The notes under the pieces: generated by a model
The model's database searches: none
Told to the model about the DNA's origin: nothing
What the model saw: only the letters and a program-made list of their open reading frames with translations
Program-made: the position numbers and the translations under genes
Shown: piece by piece, positions 38,533 through 47,621 of the stretch
Position numbering within the stretch: the stretch's first letter is position 1
Layout: the number at the start of each line of letters is the position of its first letter
From: Palleronia rufa
GTDB lineage: Bacteria > Pseudomonadota > Alphaproteobacteria > Rhodobacterales > Rhodobacteraceae
NCBI RefSeq assembly: GCF_000743715.1
Contig: NZ_JQEY01000001.1
Coordinates: 67,079 to 131,078 of the forward strand
Reading direction: 5' to 3'
Length of the DNA: 64,000 nucleotides

Positions 38533-39562
38533 ACCGGCACGCCCGTTCCAGAGCGCGGTGCGCCGCCGCGCGGCCGGCCGGGCGGGATGCCGCCCCCTGC
38601 ACCACCTCCGTGCGCTTTCGCGCGATCTGTCACCGCCCCAGGAAAGACACACGAAACCAACAGGCTATGGATCGGAGTTCAACCGATTGGTCGCATCGGA
38701 CAGGATCCGTTGCACGGGTCCGCTGTCCGTTTCCTACCCGACGATTGCGTCCGGCGTCTGCCGGTTCGCCGTTCGCGTGCGAATTTGCAGCGATGTCCGT
38801 CGGTGTCTGCAAGCGGCACGGCAACGCCGCCCGTCTCGGCGCTGCCAACGGATCGGCCGTTGCAGGGCATCCGGCAGCGGGCGGCACCATCCGTCGCATC
38901 CCCGATGCGGGCAGCAAAGCCGAAGGCGTTCCCCGGGTGTCCGGCTGCGCCTTGCTCTTCCGGGACGGCCCGGACACCGAACGCACCCTTGCGGGGCCGT
39001 CAGGCACGGCGGACGACCGTGCCGCCATGAAAGGCGCCCACGCTGGACCCAATCTCCGGGGCCGCGCCGAGCGCGTGCGTCAAGCCCGTGCATGTCGGCA
39101 CTGCGCATCAGCGCCTGTGCGCGGCCGGTCCCCGTCCTTACCCGCGCCCGCGCCCGCGACGAAGAGATCCTGCGCCCGAACGGCGCGGACCGCGTCCACG
39201 AACCGAAGCTCTGTCACGACAGGAAACCGCGACACCCGCCGCGACGGCCGATCGGCAGTCCACGCGCGGTGGAAATACCGGCGGACGGCGGCGCCTCGAT
39301 CGTGACCGTATCCCGCGCCCCACCACTCCTGAAAGGCCCCGGACGCCGGGTCTCTTCCGCGACAGACCCACCGATTCCCGCATGTCGCCCGGCGCACCCG
39401 GCAAGCGGGGCCCGAACGCGCCGCCGGAGCGCTCGGGGGAGACCTTTCGGGGCTTCGCTCCGTCGCGGGCGAGCCGCGCCATCCGGGCATTCGCGGCACC
39501 TTGCCCTCCCCCTCTTGCCGCGCGGCCCTGCCCGTCGCATAGCTGCGCCGACCCCCGCGCCG
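38533..39562. other. One-kilobase stretch without a recognisable gene
   Basis: Long frames are open in several phases on both strands, as expected at this GC content, but none shows a family pattern or a coherent start. Translations are mosaics of P, R, A and S. It may be a decayed gene or a transcribed non-coding region upstream of murJ. Confidence 0.5.
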
Positions 39563-41128
39563 ATGAGACGATCCATGTCCTCGCCTGCCTCCCCCAAGCC
39601 CGCGCGCCTGATCGCCGGCTTTCTCACCGTTGGCACCTGGACCTTCGCCAGCCGCATCCTGGGGTTTCTGCGCGACATCATGATCGCCGCCTTCCTGGGC
39701 GCGGGACCGGTGGCCGAGGCGTTTCTCGTCGCCTTCTCGCTGCCCAACATGTTCCGCCGATTCTTCGCCGAAGGCGCGTTCAACATGGCGTTCGTCCCTT
39801 TGTTCTCGAAGAAGCTGGAGGGCGGAGAGGGCGCCGCCGACTTCGCCCGCGACGCGTTCTCGGGGCTTGCCACCGTGCTCATCGCCTTCACGCTCGCGGC
39901 ACAGATCGCCATGCCGGCTCTGGTCCTGGCCATGGCCTCCGGCTTTGCAGAGGACGACCGCTTCGACATGGCGGTGCTCTTCGGACGGATCTGCTTTCCC
40001 TATATCCTGCTGATCTCGCTCGCCGCGCTGCTGTCGGGGGTGCTGAACTCCGCCGGCCGGTTCACCGCCGCCGCCGCCGCCCCGGTGCTGCTGAACGTCG
40101 CCCTGGTCGCGGCGCTCTGGCTGGGCAACCGGTTGGGCTGGGATCCCGGACTGACGCTTGCCTGGACCGTGCCCGTGGGCGGAGTCGCGCAGCTGGCGCT
40201 GGTCTGGGTCGCCGCGTCGCGGGCGGGTTTCCGCCTGGTCCCGCGCCGCCCGCGCCTCACGCCGGAGCTGCGGCGCCTTGCCGTCATCGCCCTTCCCGCG
40301 GCGCTGGCGGGCGGGGTGATGCAGGTCAACCTGATCGTCGGCCGCCAGGTGGCGAGCTATTTCGACGGCGCCATCGCCTGGCTCAACTACGCCGACCGCC
40401 TCTACCAGCTGCCGCTGGGCGTGGTCGGCATCGCCATCGGCGTGGTGCTGCTGCCGGACCTGTCGCGCCGCCTGCGCGCCGGCGACGCGGCGGGGGGCCG
40501 GGACGCGCTGTCGCGCGCGGCGGAGTTCGCGCTGGTGCTGACCGTGCCCTGCGCCGTGGCCTTCCTGCTGATCCCGCTGCCGCTGGTCACCACCCTGTTC
40601 CAGCGCGGCGCCTTCGACGCCGACGACAGCGCCGCGACGGCGCTGATCCTGGCCGTCTACGGGCTGGGCCTGCCGGCCTTCGTGCTGCAGAAGGTCTGGC
40701 AGCCGCTCTACTACGCGCGTGAGGATACGCGCACCCCGTTCCGCTACGCGCTGGTGTCGCTGGTGGTCAACGCCGCCGTGGCCATCGGCCTTGCCCCGGT
40801 GATCGGCTACGTGGCCGCGGCACTCGGCACCACCCTGGCGGCCTGGGCCATGGCGGCCCTGCTGATCCGCGGCGCCCGCCCCATGGGAGAAGCCGCCCGC
40901 CCCGACGACCGCTACCGCCGCCGGCTGCCGCGCGTCCTGGTGGCCTCAACGGTCATGGGGGCGGTGCTCTGGGGGGCCAACATCGCGCTGACGCCGCTGT
41001 TCGACGGACCCTGGCAGGCCCTGGCCCTGGCGATCCTGGTGGCCATCGGGATCGTCAGCTACTTCGCCGCGGCGCAGATGATCGGCGCGGTGTCCTTCCG
41101 CGAGTTGCGGGGCGCGCTGCGCCGCTGA
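39563..41128 (+). CDS. murJ: Lipid II flippase MurJ
   Basis: 521 residues with about fourteen hydrophobic segments, full length for MurJ (MviN). Characteristic: TFASRILGFLRDIMIAAFLG at the first helix, FRRFFAEGAFNMAFVPLFSK, and the Arg residues in the central cavity region. It flips lipid II across the inner membrane for peptidoglycan synthesis. ATG 39563 or the one four codons later (39575) are possible starts; the open frame further upstream belongs to the gene-free stretch. trpS follows beyond a convergent rhomboid-fold gene, a common grouping. Confidence 0.93.
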   Translation: MRRSMSSPASPKPARLIAGFLTVGTWTFASRILGFLRDIMIAAFLGAGPVAEAFLVAFSLPNMFRRFFAEGAFNMAFVPLFSKKLEGGEGAADFARDAFSGLATVLIAFTLAAQIAMPALVLAMASGFAEDDRFDMAVLFGRICFPYILLISLAALLSGVLNSAGRFTAAAAAPVLLNVALVAALWLGNRLGWDPGLTLAWTVPVGGVAQLALVWVAASRAGFRLVPRRPRLTPELRRLAVIALPAALAGGVMQVNLIVGRQVASYFDGAIAWLNYADRLYQLPLGVVGIAIGVVLLPDLSRRLRAGDAAGGRDALSRAAEFALVLTVPCAVAFLLIPLPLVTTLFQRGAFDADDSAATALILAVYGLGLPAFVLQKVWQPLYYAREDTRTPFRYALVSLVVNAAVAIGLAPVIGYVAAALGTTLAAWAMAALLIRGARPMGEAARPDDRYRRRLPRVLVASTVMGAVLWGANIALTPLFDGPWQALALAILVAIGIVSYFAAAQMIGAVSFRELRGALRR

Positions 41129-41154
41129 GGGCCGCCGGGCCGCGGGCGCGCGCC

Positions 41155-41841
41155 TCAGCGCTGGCGCAGCTTCGCCATCACCCGTCCCCAGCCGCCCGGC
41201 GAGATCACGAAGCTGAGCAGAAAGCCCGCCGCGAAACCCGCCAGATCCGCCACCCAGTCCGGCCCGCCGCCGAACAGAAGCCCAAAGGCCAGCTGGATGC
41301 CCAGCAGGAACGCGATCAGCGTGAAGGCCCGGATCCGCCGCTCTCCCATGGCGCCGAGCCCGGTCCACATGATGAAGGTGAACGCCCCGATCAGCCCGTA
41401 GACCGCCGGATAGCCGCCCACCAGCGCCCGGTCGGTGGACAGCAGCACCGTATAGGCCAGCGCGCCGGCGACGCTGGAGACCACCCACAACAGCGCCACG
41501 GCCCAGGCCGCGAAGCTCTCGGCCACCATCTTGCCCAGCGCCAGCAGGAACACGAGCACGAAGAGCATGTGGACGAAACTCAGGTGCAGCACCGAATAGC
41601 TGACCAGCCGCAGCAACTGCCGCGGGGGATAGGTGCCGGTCTCGAACATCCGCTCCATCAGCCGGGGCGAGAACGCCCAGCCGTTCAGCGCCTCCAGCCG
41701 CAGCCCGACCCCCGCCGGGCCGCCGACGATCCCCGCCGCGCCGGCCTGGAACAGGATCTCCAGCCCCACGATCAGCGCGGACAGTGCCACCACCACCGGC
41801 GGAAGGGCGTTCAGGGGGCTTTCGAAATGGTCTGGGTTCAT
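41155..41841 (-). CDS. Rhomboid-fold membrane protein lacking the catalytic residues
   Basis: 228 residues with about six hydrophobic segments and the rhomboid layout. The first-helix HLSFVHMLFVLVF pattern is present (His86, His91). However, the catalytic GxSG motif reads GGYPAVYG (142-149), so Tyr144 stands where Ser is needed. The catalytic His of the last helix (usually AHLGGF) is Asp199 in VADLAGFAAG, and the oxyanion Asn is Val95. It should therefore not cut peptides; it may act as a binding or quality-control protein like other pseudo-rhomboids. Convergent with murJ. Confidence 0.85.
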   Translation of the reverse strand: MNPDHFESPLNALPPVVVALSALIVGLEILFQAGAAGIVGGPAGVGLRLEALNGWAFSPRLMERMFETGTYPPRQLLRLVSYSVLHLSFVHMLFVLVFLLALGKMVAESFAAWAVALLWVVSSVAGALAYTVLLSTDRALVGGYPAVYGLIGAFTFIMWTGLGAMGERRIRAFTLIAFLLGIQLAFGLLFGGGPDWVADLAGFAAGFLLSFVISPGGWGRVMAKLRQR

Positions 41842-41918
41842 GGGCCGGGCTTCCTTGACGGGTATCCGGCCCCTCGGTAAGCGAGGCCGAGCCGTCAGGA
41901 AAGCCCAGATCCGCCCCC

Positions 41919-42989
41919 ATGCCCGCCCCCGTGTCCGCCCCCGTCTCCGCCCCCACGCCCGATGCCGCGTCCGGCACCGCCTTCACGCCGCGCATCTTCT
42001 CGGGGATCCAGCCCTCGGGCGGGCTGACGCTGGGCAACTACCTCGGCGCGATCCGCCGGTTCGTCACCATGCAGGACCAGGGCGGGTTCGCGCAGACGCT
42101 CTACTGCATGGTGGACATGCACGCGATCACCGTCTGGCAGGACCCGGACGCGCTGCGCCGCAACACCCGCGAACTGGCCGCCGGCTACCTGGCCGCCGGG
42201 CTGGACCCGGCGCGCTCGATCCTGTTCAACCAGTCCCGCGTGCCCGAACACGCGCAGCTGGCCTGGGTGTTCAACTGCGTGGCGCGGATGGGCTGGATGG
42301 GCCGGATGACCCAGTGGAAGGACAAGGCCGGCAAGAACGCCGAGGCCGCGTCGCTGGGCCTGTTCGCCTACCCTGCGCTCATGGCCGCCGACATCCTGCT
42401 CTATCACGCCACCCATGTCCCCGTGGGCGAGGACCAGAAACAGCACCTTGAGCTGACCCGCGACGTGGCGGCCAAGTTCAACCACGACTACGGCGTGGAC
42501 TTCTTTCCCGTTACCGAACCGGTGATCGAGGGCACGGCCACCCGCGTCATGTCCCTGCGCGACGGCACGAAGAAGATGTCCAAATCGGACCCTTCGGACG
42601 CCAGCCGCATCAACCTGACCGACGATGCCGACACCATCGCCAGAAAGATCCGCAAGGCCAGGACCGACCCGGAGCCGCTGCCGTCCGACTACGCGGGCCT
42701 GAGGGACCGGCCGGAGGCGCGCAACCTGGTCAACATCTACGCGGCCCTGTCGGACCAAGGCACCGACCAGGTGATGCGCACCCATGGCGGCAGCCAGTTC
42801 GGCGCCTTCAAGCCCGCCCTGGCCGAATTGGCGGTCGAGACACTGGCCCCCATCTCCGCAGAGATGGCGCGCCTGATGCAGGACCCGGCCGAGATCGACC
42901 GCACCCTTGCCGCCGGCGCCCTCCGCGCCCGCGACATCGCCGCCCCGATCCTGGAACGCACCTACGACATCGTCGGGATGCTGCGATAG
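41919..42989 (+). CDS. trpS: Tryptophanyl-tRNA synthetase
   Basis: 356 residues of class I synthetase. The HIGH equivalent is [13 protein letters not shown] and the KMSKS loop is [12 protein letters not shown]. The start has an Ala/Pro-rich tail ([19 protein letters not shown]) before the conserved [14 protein letters not shown], so a shorter start is possible. It charges tRNA-Trp. Its last twenty or so codons are duplicated in tandem just downstream (see repeat). Confidence 0.95.
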   Translation: MPAPVSAPVSAPTPDAASGTAFTPRIFSGIQPSGGLTLGNYLGAIRRFVTMQDQGGFAQTLYCMVDMHAITVWQDPDALRRNTRELAAGYLAAGLDPARSILFNQSRVPEHAQLAWVFNCVARMGWMGRMTQWKDKAGKNAEAASLGLFAYPALMAADILLYHATHVPVGEDQKQHLELTRDVAAKFNHDYGVDFFPVTEPVIEGTATRVMSLRDGTKKMSKSDPSDASRINLTDDADTIARKIRKARTDPEPLPSDYAGLRDRPEARNLVNIYAALSDQGTDQVMRTHGGSQFGAFKPALAELAVETLAPISAEMARLMQDPAEIDRTLAAGALRARDIAAPILERTYDIVGMLR

Positions 42990-43307
42990 CGGCCGGCCGG
43001 CCGCGGCGATGCGCCCGAAGACCGTCGGACAACCGCATCGGCCTGTCCGCGGACGGTCCGGCAGCGCTCGTCCGGGCGCCGGAACGGTCGAGCGCCCGCG
43101 CGTCGCCAGGGTACCGGGTCGCGCCCGCGACATCGCCGCCCCGGTCCTGGCGCGGACCTACGACATCGTCGGGATGCTGCGATAGCGGTCGGCCGGCCGC
43201 GGCGATGCGCCCGAAGACCGTCGGACAACCGCATCGGCCTGTCCGCGGACGGTCCGGCGGCGCTCGTCCGGGCGCCGGAACGGTCGAGCGCCCGCGCGTC
43301 GCCAGGG
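42925..43307 (+). repeat. Tandem duplication of the trpS 3' end and trailer
   Basis: A 187-bp unit at 42925-43111 (last codons of trpS, stop, and following DNA) recurs at 43121-43307, nine bases apart, with only about half a dozen differences. The second copy keeps the reading frame and stop ([20 protein letters not shown]) but has no start or upper part. Both copies contain the stem-loop at 43020-43058 and 43216-43254. Confidence 0.9.
43020..43058 (+). terminator. Stem-loop after trpS (repeated at 43216-43254)
   Basis: The arms gaccgtc...ggaca and tgtcc...gacggtc pair in two GC-rich helices around a twelve-base loop. No T-run follows, so it may be a Rho-assisted terminator or an mRNA end protector. 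The duplication gives a second identical copy. Confidence 0.4.
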
Positions 43308-43377
43308 GGCGGGCGCAGGGTTCCCGGTCGGGCCAAAGGGCGATCCGGCCGCGCGGGACAGCCCCTTCCGACCGCAG

Positions 43378-43589
43378 GCCGGAAACCGTCCACCGCAACG
43401 GCACGGCACCCGGCCCGATCGGCCGGGTGTTCCACCCGCCCGCCCGCCACCGCAAGGGGCCGCGCCGGGGCCCGTGTCCGCGCACATCACGCCGGAAACC
43501 GTCCACCGTACCGGAACGACACCCCGCCTGATCGGCCGGGGGTTCAAAGCGCCCGCCCGCCACCGCAAAGGCCCGTGTCCGCGCACATC
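43378..43589. repeat. Two tandem copies of a 113-bp unit
   Basis: From gccggaaaccgtccaccg at 43378 the sequence recurs at 43491 with an offset of 113 bp. Both copies go on through cccgcccgccaccgcaa and cccgtgtccgcgcacatc; the second copy is a little shorter. No gene is seen in either. It follows the trpS-end duplication, so the whole spacer up to the next gene is built from repeats. Confidence 0.75.
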
Positions 43590-43666
43590 CGCTGTCCGCG
43601 GGTGCGCGTATCGTTCCGGCCGGGGGCGCATTAGGGTTCCGCCAGCCCTCACAGCGGAGCCGCACC

Positions 43667-44146
43667 ATGTCCATCCCCCCACAGACCCGCATCGGCCATG
43701 TCCACCTGAAGGTCGCGGATCTCGACCGCAGCATCGCGTTCTATCGCGGCATTCTCGGCTTCGAGGTGCAGCAGCGAACGGGCGGGGCCGCGTTCCTGTC
43801 GGCGGGGGGCTACCACCACCATATCGCGCTCAACACCTGGGACAGCGCCGGGGCCGCGCCGCCGCCGCCGGGCCACACCGGCCTGTTCCATCTGGCGATC
43901 CTCTACCCCAGCCGCGCCGATCTGGGCGATGCCCTGCGCCGGCTGCGCGCCGCGGGCTGGCCGCTGACGGGCGCATCCGATCATGGCGTGTCCGAGGCGC
44001 TCTACCTCGACGATCCGGACGGCAACGGGGTGGAACTCTACCGCGACCGTCCCCGCGCGGACTGGCCCAGAACGGCGACCGGCGCGCTGATGCTCGCCAA
44101 CCGCCGTCTCGACCTCGAAGACCTCGCCGCCGCGCGCCCGGACTGA
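43667..44146 (+). CDS. VOC family (glyoxalase/extradiol dioxygenase fold) protein
   Basis: 159 residues, one VOC repeat pair: IGHVHLKVADLDRSIAFYRG and FLSAGGYHHHIALNTW in the N-terminal part, GLFHLAILYPSRADLGDALR and ALYLDDPDGNGVELYRD later. The metal ligands would be His in the first and third strands and Glu in GVELYRD. It resembles catechol-2,3-dioxygenase-like proteins; reaction unknown. ATG 43667 is the only start near the conserved beginning. Confidence 0.87.
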   Translation: MSIPPQTRIGHVHLKVADLDRSIAFYRGILGFEVQQRTGGAAFLSAGGYHHHIALNTWDSAGAAPPPPGHTGLFHLAILYPSRADLGDALRRLRAAGWPLTGASDHGVSEALYLDDPDGNGVELYRDRPRADWPRTATGALMLANRRLDLEDLAAARPD

Positions 44147-44210
44147 CCGCCGGGCGCGCGTCTGCGCACGCTGCGGTCGCACCGGGTTCACATCCCGCCG
44201 CCTCCGGCGC

Positions 44211-44254
44211 GGACTCTTACCGGACTCCTACAGGACTCCGACAGGGTTCCGACA
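44211..44254. repeat. Four phased 11-bp repeats upstream of the aminotransferase gene
   Basis: Four adjacent 11-bp units: ggactcttacc, ggactcctaca, ggactccgaca and gggttccgaca. The first three share ggactc. They end 99 bp before the aminotransferase start. An 11-bp spacing places the units on the same face of the helix. Confidence 0.7.
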
Positions 44255-44353
44255 CGCCGAATCCCTTCTTTTCAACGCCGGGCCGGCTCTGGCGGCGGAT
44301 GAGTGGACATGTCCCCGCCCGGCCTGTTTACTCCGCCGAAAGGAGGTTCCGAC

Positions 44354-45211
44354 ATGGCTCTCGGCACGAATATCCGCACCTGGTTTGACGGGCGCTGGCA
44401 TGACGGCGATCCGGCGGTCATGCGCGCCGCCGACCACGGCGCGTGGCTCGGCAGTTCGGTCTTCGACGGCGCGCGCTACGCCCGCGGCGTCGCGCCGGAC
44501 CTGCTGGCCCATTGCGAACGGGTCAACCGCTCGGCCCGCGCGCTGACGCTGGAGCCGACGATGCGGGCCGACGCGATGGAGGCGCTGATCCGGGAGGGCC
44601 TGGCCCCCTACCCCGCCGCCGAAGCCGTCTATATCCGGCCGATGTACTGGGCGGTGGACGCCGGCCACGGCGCGATCTCTCCGGGGGGAACCACCGCGTT
44701 CTGCATCAGCCTCGAAGCCGTCCCCCTGGCGCCGGAGGATGCGACCACCACCCTGACCACCACCCGCTTTCGCCGCCCCACGCTGGAGTGCGCGGTCGTC
44801 AACGCCAAGGCCGGCTGCCTCTATCCCAACAACGCCCGGATGATCCGGGAGGCCACGGCCAAGGGGTTCGGCAATGCGCTGGTGGCCGACGCGGCGGGGA
44901 ACGTGGCCGAAAGCGCCACGTCCAACGTGTTCATCGCAAAGGGCAATGTGGTTCTGACCCCGGTCCCGAACGGCACCTTCCTGGCCGGGATCACCCGCGC
45001 CCGCCACATCGACCTTCTGCGCGGCGACGGGGTCGAGGTGGTCGAGACGACGCTGAGTTTCGACGACGTGCGCGCCGCCGATGAGGTGTTCCTGACCGGC
45101 AACATGTCCAAGATCACGCCCGTCACCGCCTTCGACGACGTGACCTATCCCTCCGGACCCATGGCCGGACGGGCGCGGCGGCTCTACTGGGACTGGGCGC
45201 TTTCGGGCTGA
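44354..45211 (+). CDS. Class IV (branched-chain type) aminotransferase
   Basis: 285 residues with the PLP lysine in VVNAKAGCLYPNNARM and the Glu-containing segment NVAESATSNVFIAKGN; GITRARHIDLLRGDGVEV follows as in IlvE-like enzymes. The family transfers amino groups between branched-chain or related amino acids and 2-oxoglutarate; D-amino acid or aminodeoxychorismate activity cannot be excluded from sequence alone. ATG 44354 has aaaggaggt upstream, an excellent site. The phased repeats at 44211-44254 lie in its upstream region. Confidence 0.88.
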   Translation: MALGTNIRTWFDGRWHDGDPAVMRAADHGAWLGSSVFDGARYARGVAPDLLAHCERVNRSARALTLEPTMRADAMEALIREGLAPYPAAEAVYIRPMYWAVDAGHGAISPGGTTAFCISLEAVPLAPEDATTTLTTTRFRRPTLECAVVNAKAGCLYPNNARMIREATAKGFGNALVADAAGNVAESATSNVFIAKGNVVLTPVPNGTFLAGITRARHIDLLRGDGVEVVETTLSFDDVRAADEVFLTGNMSKITPVTAFDDVTYPSGPMAGRARRLYWDWALSG

Positions 45212-45384
45212 CCCGGCGGCCGCACCGCTCCGGCGCCGGCGGGCCGGATGGCGCCCGGCGGGGGCCGTTCCGAACCGCTCCGCCCGCCGCGATCCCGCGC
45301 CGCTCGCGGGGCCGCTGAAACGGCGGTCGATCCCGGTGGACACACCGCGGCGCGTCGGACATCATCGCGCCTCAGGAGGCCCCG

Positions 45385-45840
45385 ATGCGCAAGTTTCTGG
45401 TCATGCTCGACGACAGTCGCGAATGTCTGAACGCCATGCGCTACGCGGCCATGCGCGCGGCCAAAACCGGCGGCGGCGTCACCATCCTGTCGATCATTCC
45501 GCCGGACGAATTCAACCACTGGCTCGGCGTCGGCACCCTGATGCGCGAAGAGGCGCGCGAGCGGATCGAGGCGCATTTCGAGGTCTTCGCCAAGTGGATG
45601 CGCGACCGGCAGGAGGTGCATCCCGACCTGGTGATCCGCGAAGGCGAGCTGCTGCCGCAGCTCATCGCCCAGATACGCGAGGATCCCGAGATCGGCGTCC
45701 TTGTCCTGGGCGCCAGCGATGGCAAGCAGGGGCCGGGACCGCTCGTCAGCCAGCTGACCCGCTCTGCCGGGGGGCTGCCGATTCCGCTGACCATCGTGCC
45801 CGGCAACCTGTCCAAGGAGCAGCTGGAGGCGATCACCTGA
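45385..45840 (+). CDS. Universal stress protein (UspA family)
   Basis: 151 residues with the Usp fold: MRKFLVMLDDSRECLNAMRY at the start and VLVLGASDGKQGPGPLVSQL then PLTIVPGN at the end, which corresponds to the ATP-binding G-2x-G-9x-G(S/T) region. The match to that motif is only partial. ATG 45385 follows caggagg. It is followed by a gap of 250 bp and the NfuA-like gene. Confidence 0.87.
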   Translation: MRKFLVMLDDSRECLNAMRYAAMRAAKTGGGVTILSIIPPDEFNHWLGVGTLMREEARERIEAHFEVFAKWMRDRQEVHPDLVIREGELLPQLIAQIREDPEIGVLVLGASDGKQGPGPLVSQLTRSAGGLPIPLTIVPGNLSKEQLEAIT

Positions 45841-46035
45841 CCGTCGCGCCGGCTGCCCCCCCATCGCCCTTCTGCCGGAGCCGCGACGTTCGTTCCCGCG
45901 CGGGCACAGCAGGCTGCCAACCGTCGCATGAACGCTGTCGGTCATGGTTGCCCCGTCGGACGCCGCCTTCCATGACGCGGCCGTTCCGCCGGGTCCGGAT
46001 CCCCTGCGGGAGCTCTTTTAGAACCGTTCCAATCC

Positions 46036-46064
46036 TTGACTCGGGCGCGCCCGCTTCGCATATC
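46036..46064 (+). promoter_or_regulatory. Sigma-70-like promoter for the NfuA-like gene
   Basis: TTGACT (46036-46041) and CATATC (46059-46064) are 17 bases apart, 28 bases before the start codon at 46093. This is the best promoter match I see in the window. Confidence 0.55.
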
Positions 46065-46092
46065 AGTCGGGACCGTCAGAGAGGCCGCCGCC

Positions 46093-46653
46093 ATGTTCAT
46101 CCAGACCGAATCCACGCCGAACCCGGCGACGCTGAAGTTCCTTCCGGGCCAGACCGTCATGGACGCGGGGACCGCGGACTTTCCCAGCGCCGAAGCCGGC
46201 GAGGCCTCACCGCTGGCCAACCGGATCTTCGGGATCGACGGGGTCACGGGGGTGTTCTTCGGCAACGATTTCGTCACCGTGACCAAGGCCGAGGCGACCG
46301 AATGGGACCACGTCAAACCCGCGATCCTGGGCGCGATCATGGAGCATTTCCAGTCCGGCCAGCCGGTCATGGCCGGTGAGGCCCAGCCGACCTCCGGCCA
46401 TGCCGACCACACCGGACCGGACGGTGAGATCGTCGTGCAGATCAAGGAGCTGCTGGACACCCGCGTGCGTCCGGCCGTGGCCCAGGACGGTGGCGACATC
46501 ACGTTTCACGGGTTCGAAAAGGGTGTCGTCTATCTGCACATGCAGGGTGCCTGCGCCGGATGTCCGTCCTCCACGCTGACGCTGAAGATGGGGATCGAGA
46601 ACCTGCTGCGCCACTACATCCCGGAAGTGATCGAAGTCCGCCCGGTCGCCTGA
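46093..46653 (+). CDS. NfuA/Nfu-type iron-sulfur scaffold protein
   Basis: 186 residues. The N-terminal Nfu_N domain begins MFIQTESTPNPATLKFLPGQ; the C-terminal NifU-like domain has VRPAVAQDGGDITFHGFEKG and the cluster ligands in GACAGCPSSTLTLKMGIE (CxxC). Such proteins store or hand over [4Fe-4S] clusters. ATG 46093 follows gagaggccgccgcc; the promoter at 46036-46064 fits. Eukaryotic mitochondrial Nfu1 has the same layout. Confidence 0.92.
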   Translation: MFIQTESTPNPATLKFLPGQTVMDAGTADFPSAEAGEASPLANRIFGIDGVTGVFFGNDFVTVTKAEATEWDHVKPAILGAIMEHFQSGQPVMAGEAQPTSGHADHTGPDGEIVVQIKELLDTRVRPAVAQDGGDITFHGFEKGVVYLHMQGACAGCPSSTLTLKMGIENLLRHYIPEVIEVRPVA

Positions 46654-46946
46654 CCCGTGCCCGATACGGCCCCGAAGACCACGGTCGAAAACGTCAACAC
46701 GCTTTGCGGATCGACCCGGGTCGATCCCGCCGAATGTCAGGGCATGCGCCGAACCTTTGCGGTTCCTCCGGTGCCCGATGCTCGGCCTGCGGCCCGAACG
46801 CAGGTGGCGGTGCTCCGCGGTCCGTACCGGCATCGCTTCCACGGTCGTGCGTCCCGGGGCCGATGGATCGTGTGCGTGCCGCGTGACCGGGAGGCCACGG
46901 CCCTGCCGATCCGGCAGACCGCCAAGCCCCTCGGCCGATCCAGGCC

Positions 46947-47621
46947 GTGACGACGACGGTTCTGGCCTTTGACTGCTCGGCCGCGCATTGCGCGGCCGCG
47001 CTGCTTTCCGGACACCGGATCGTCGGCGCACGGGCAGAGACCATGGCCCGCGGGCAGGCAGAGAGGCTGATGCCGATGCTGGCGGAGGTGCTGGAGGACG
47101 CGGGAGTTGGGTACCGCGACCTCTCGGCCATCGGCGTCGGCATCGGTCCGGGCAATTTCACCGGCCTCAGGATCGCCGTTGCCGCCGCGCGGGGGCTGAG
47201 CCTGGGACTGGGCGTTCCCGCCGTCGGGATCACCCGGTTCGAGGCGATCCATGCCGCGTGCAGCCCGGACCCCTTCGCAACCCAGATCGTGTCCGTCGCA
47301 GCACCTCGGGACCACGTGTATCTGCAACGCTTCGCGGGGGGCCTGCCCGTGGGCGCGCCCGACCATGGCGCGCCGGGGGATTGCGCGGCGGCACTGGCGG
47401 ATGTCGCACTGGTCCTTGGCCACCGCGCCGCCGGGCTGGGACAGGGACGCATCCAGGCCTATCCCCTGGAAGAGGACGGGCCGCCGACCGGCATCCTCGT
47501 GGCCGCCATCGCGCGGCTCGCGTCCCGGCGCCTTGCCGACGGCGCGCCGCCCCGGCCCGCCCCGCTGTATGTCCGCGCCGCGGATGCCGCCCCGGCCAGA
47601 CCGGTGCCGCCGGTGCGATGA
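46947..47621 (+). CDS. tsaB: tRNA t6A biosynthesis protein TsaB
   Basis: 224 residues with the ASKHA-type fold: TVLAFDCSAAHCAAALLSG at the start and GVGIGPGNFTGLRIAVAAAR, the typical TsaB motif. It works with TsaD and TsaE in making N6-threonylcarbamoyladenosine at tRNA position 37. The start is GTG at 46947. The stop overlaps the next start in ATGA, so rimI is translationally coupled, the usual pairing. Confidence 0.93.
   Translation: MTTTVLAFDCSAAHCAAALLSGHRIVGARAETMARGQAERLMPMLAEVLEDAGVGYRDLSAIGVGIGPGNFTGLRIAVAAARGLSLGLGVPAVGITRFEAIHAACSPDPFATQIVSVAAPRDHVYLQRFAGGLPVGAPDHGAPGDCAAALADVALVLGHRAAGLGQGRIQAYPLEEDGPPTGILVAAIARLASRRLADGAPPRPAPLYVRAADAAPARPVPPVR

Noticed and set aside
46657-46946. 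A 97-codon frame between the NfuA-like gene and tsaB
   Set aside because: It has no ribosome binding site, no family match, and the composition is that of random GC-rich DNA.
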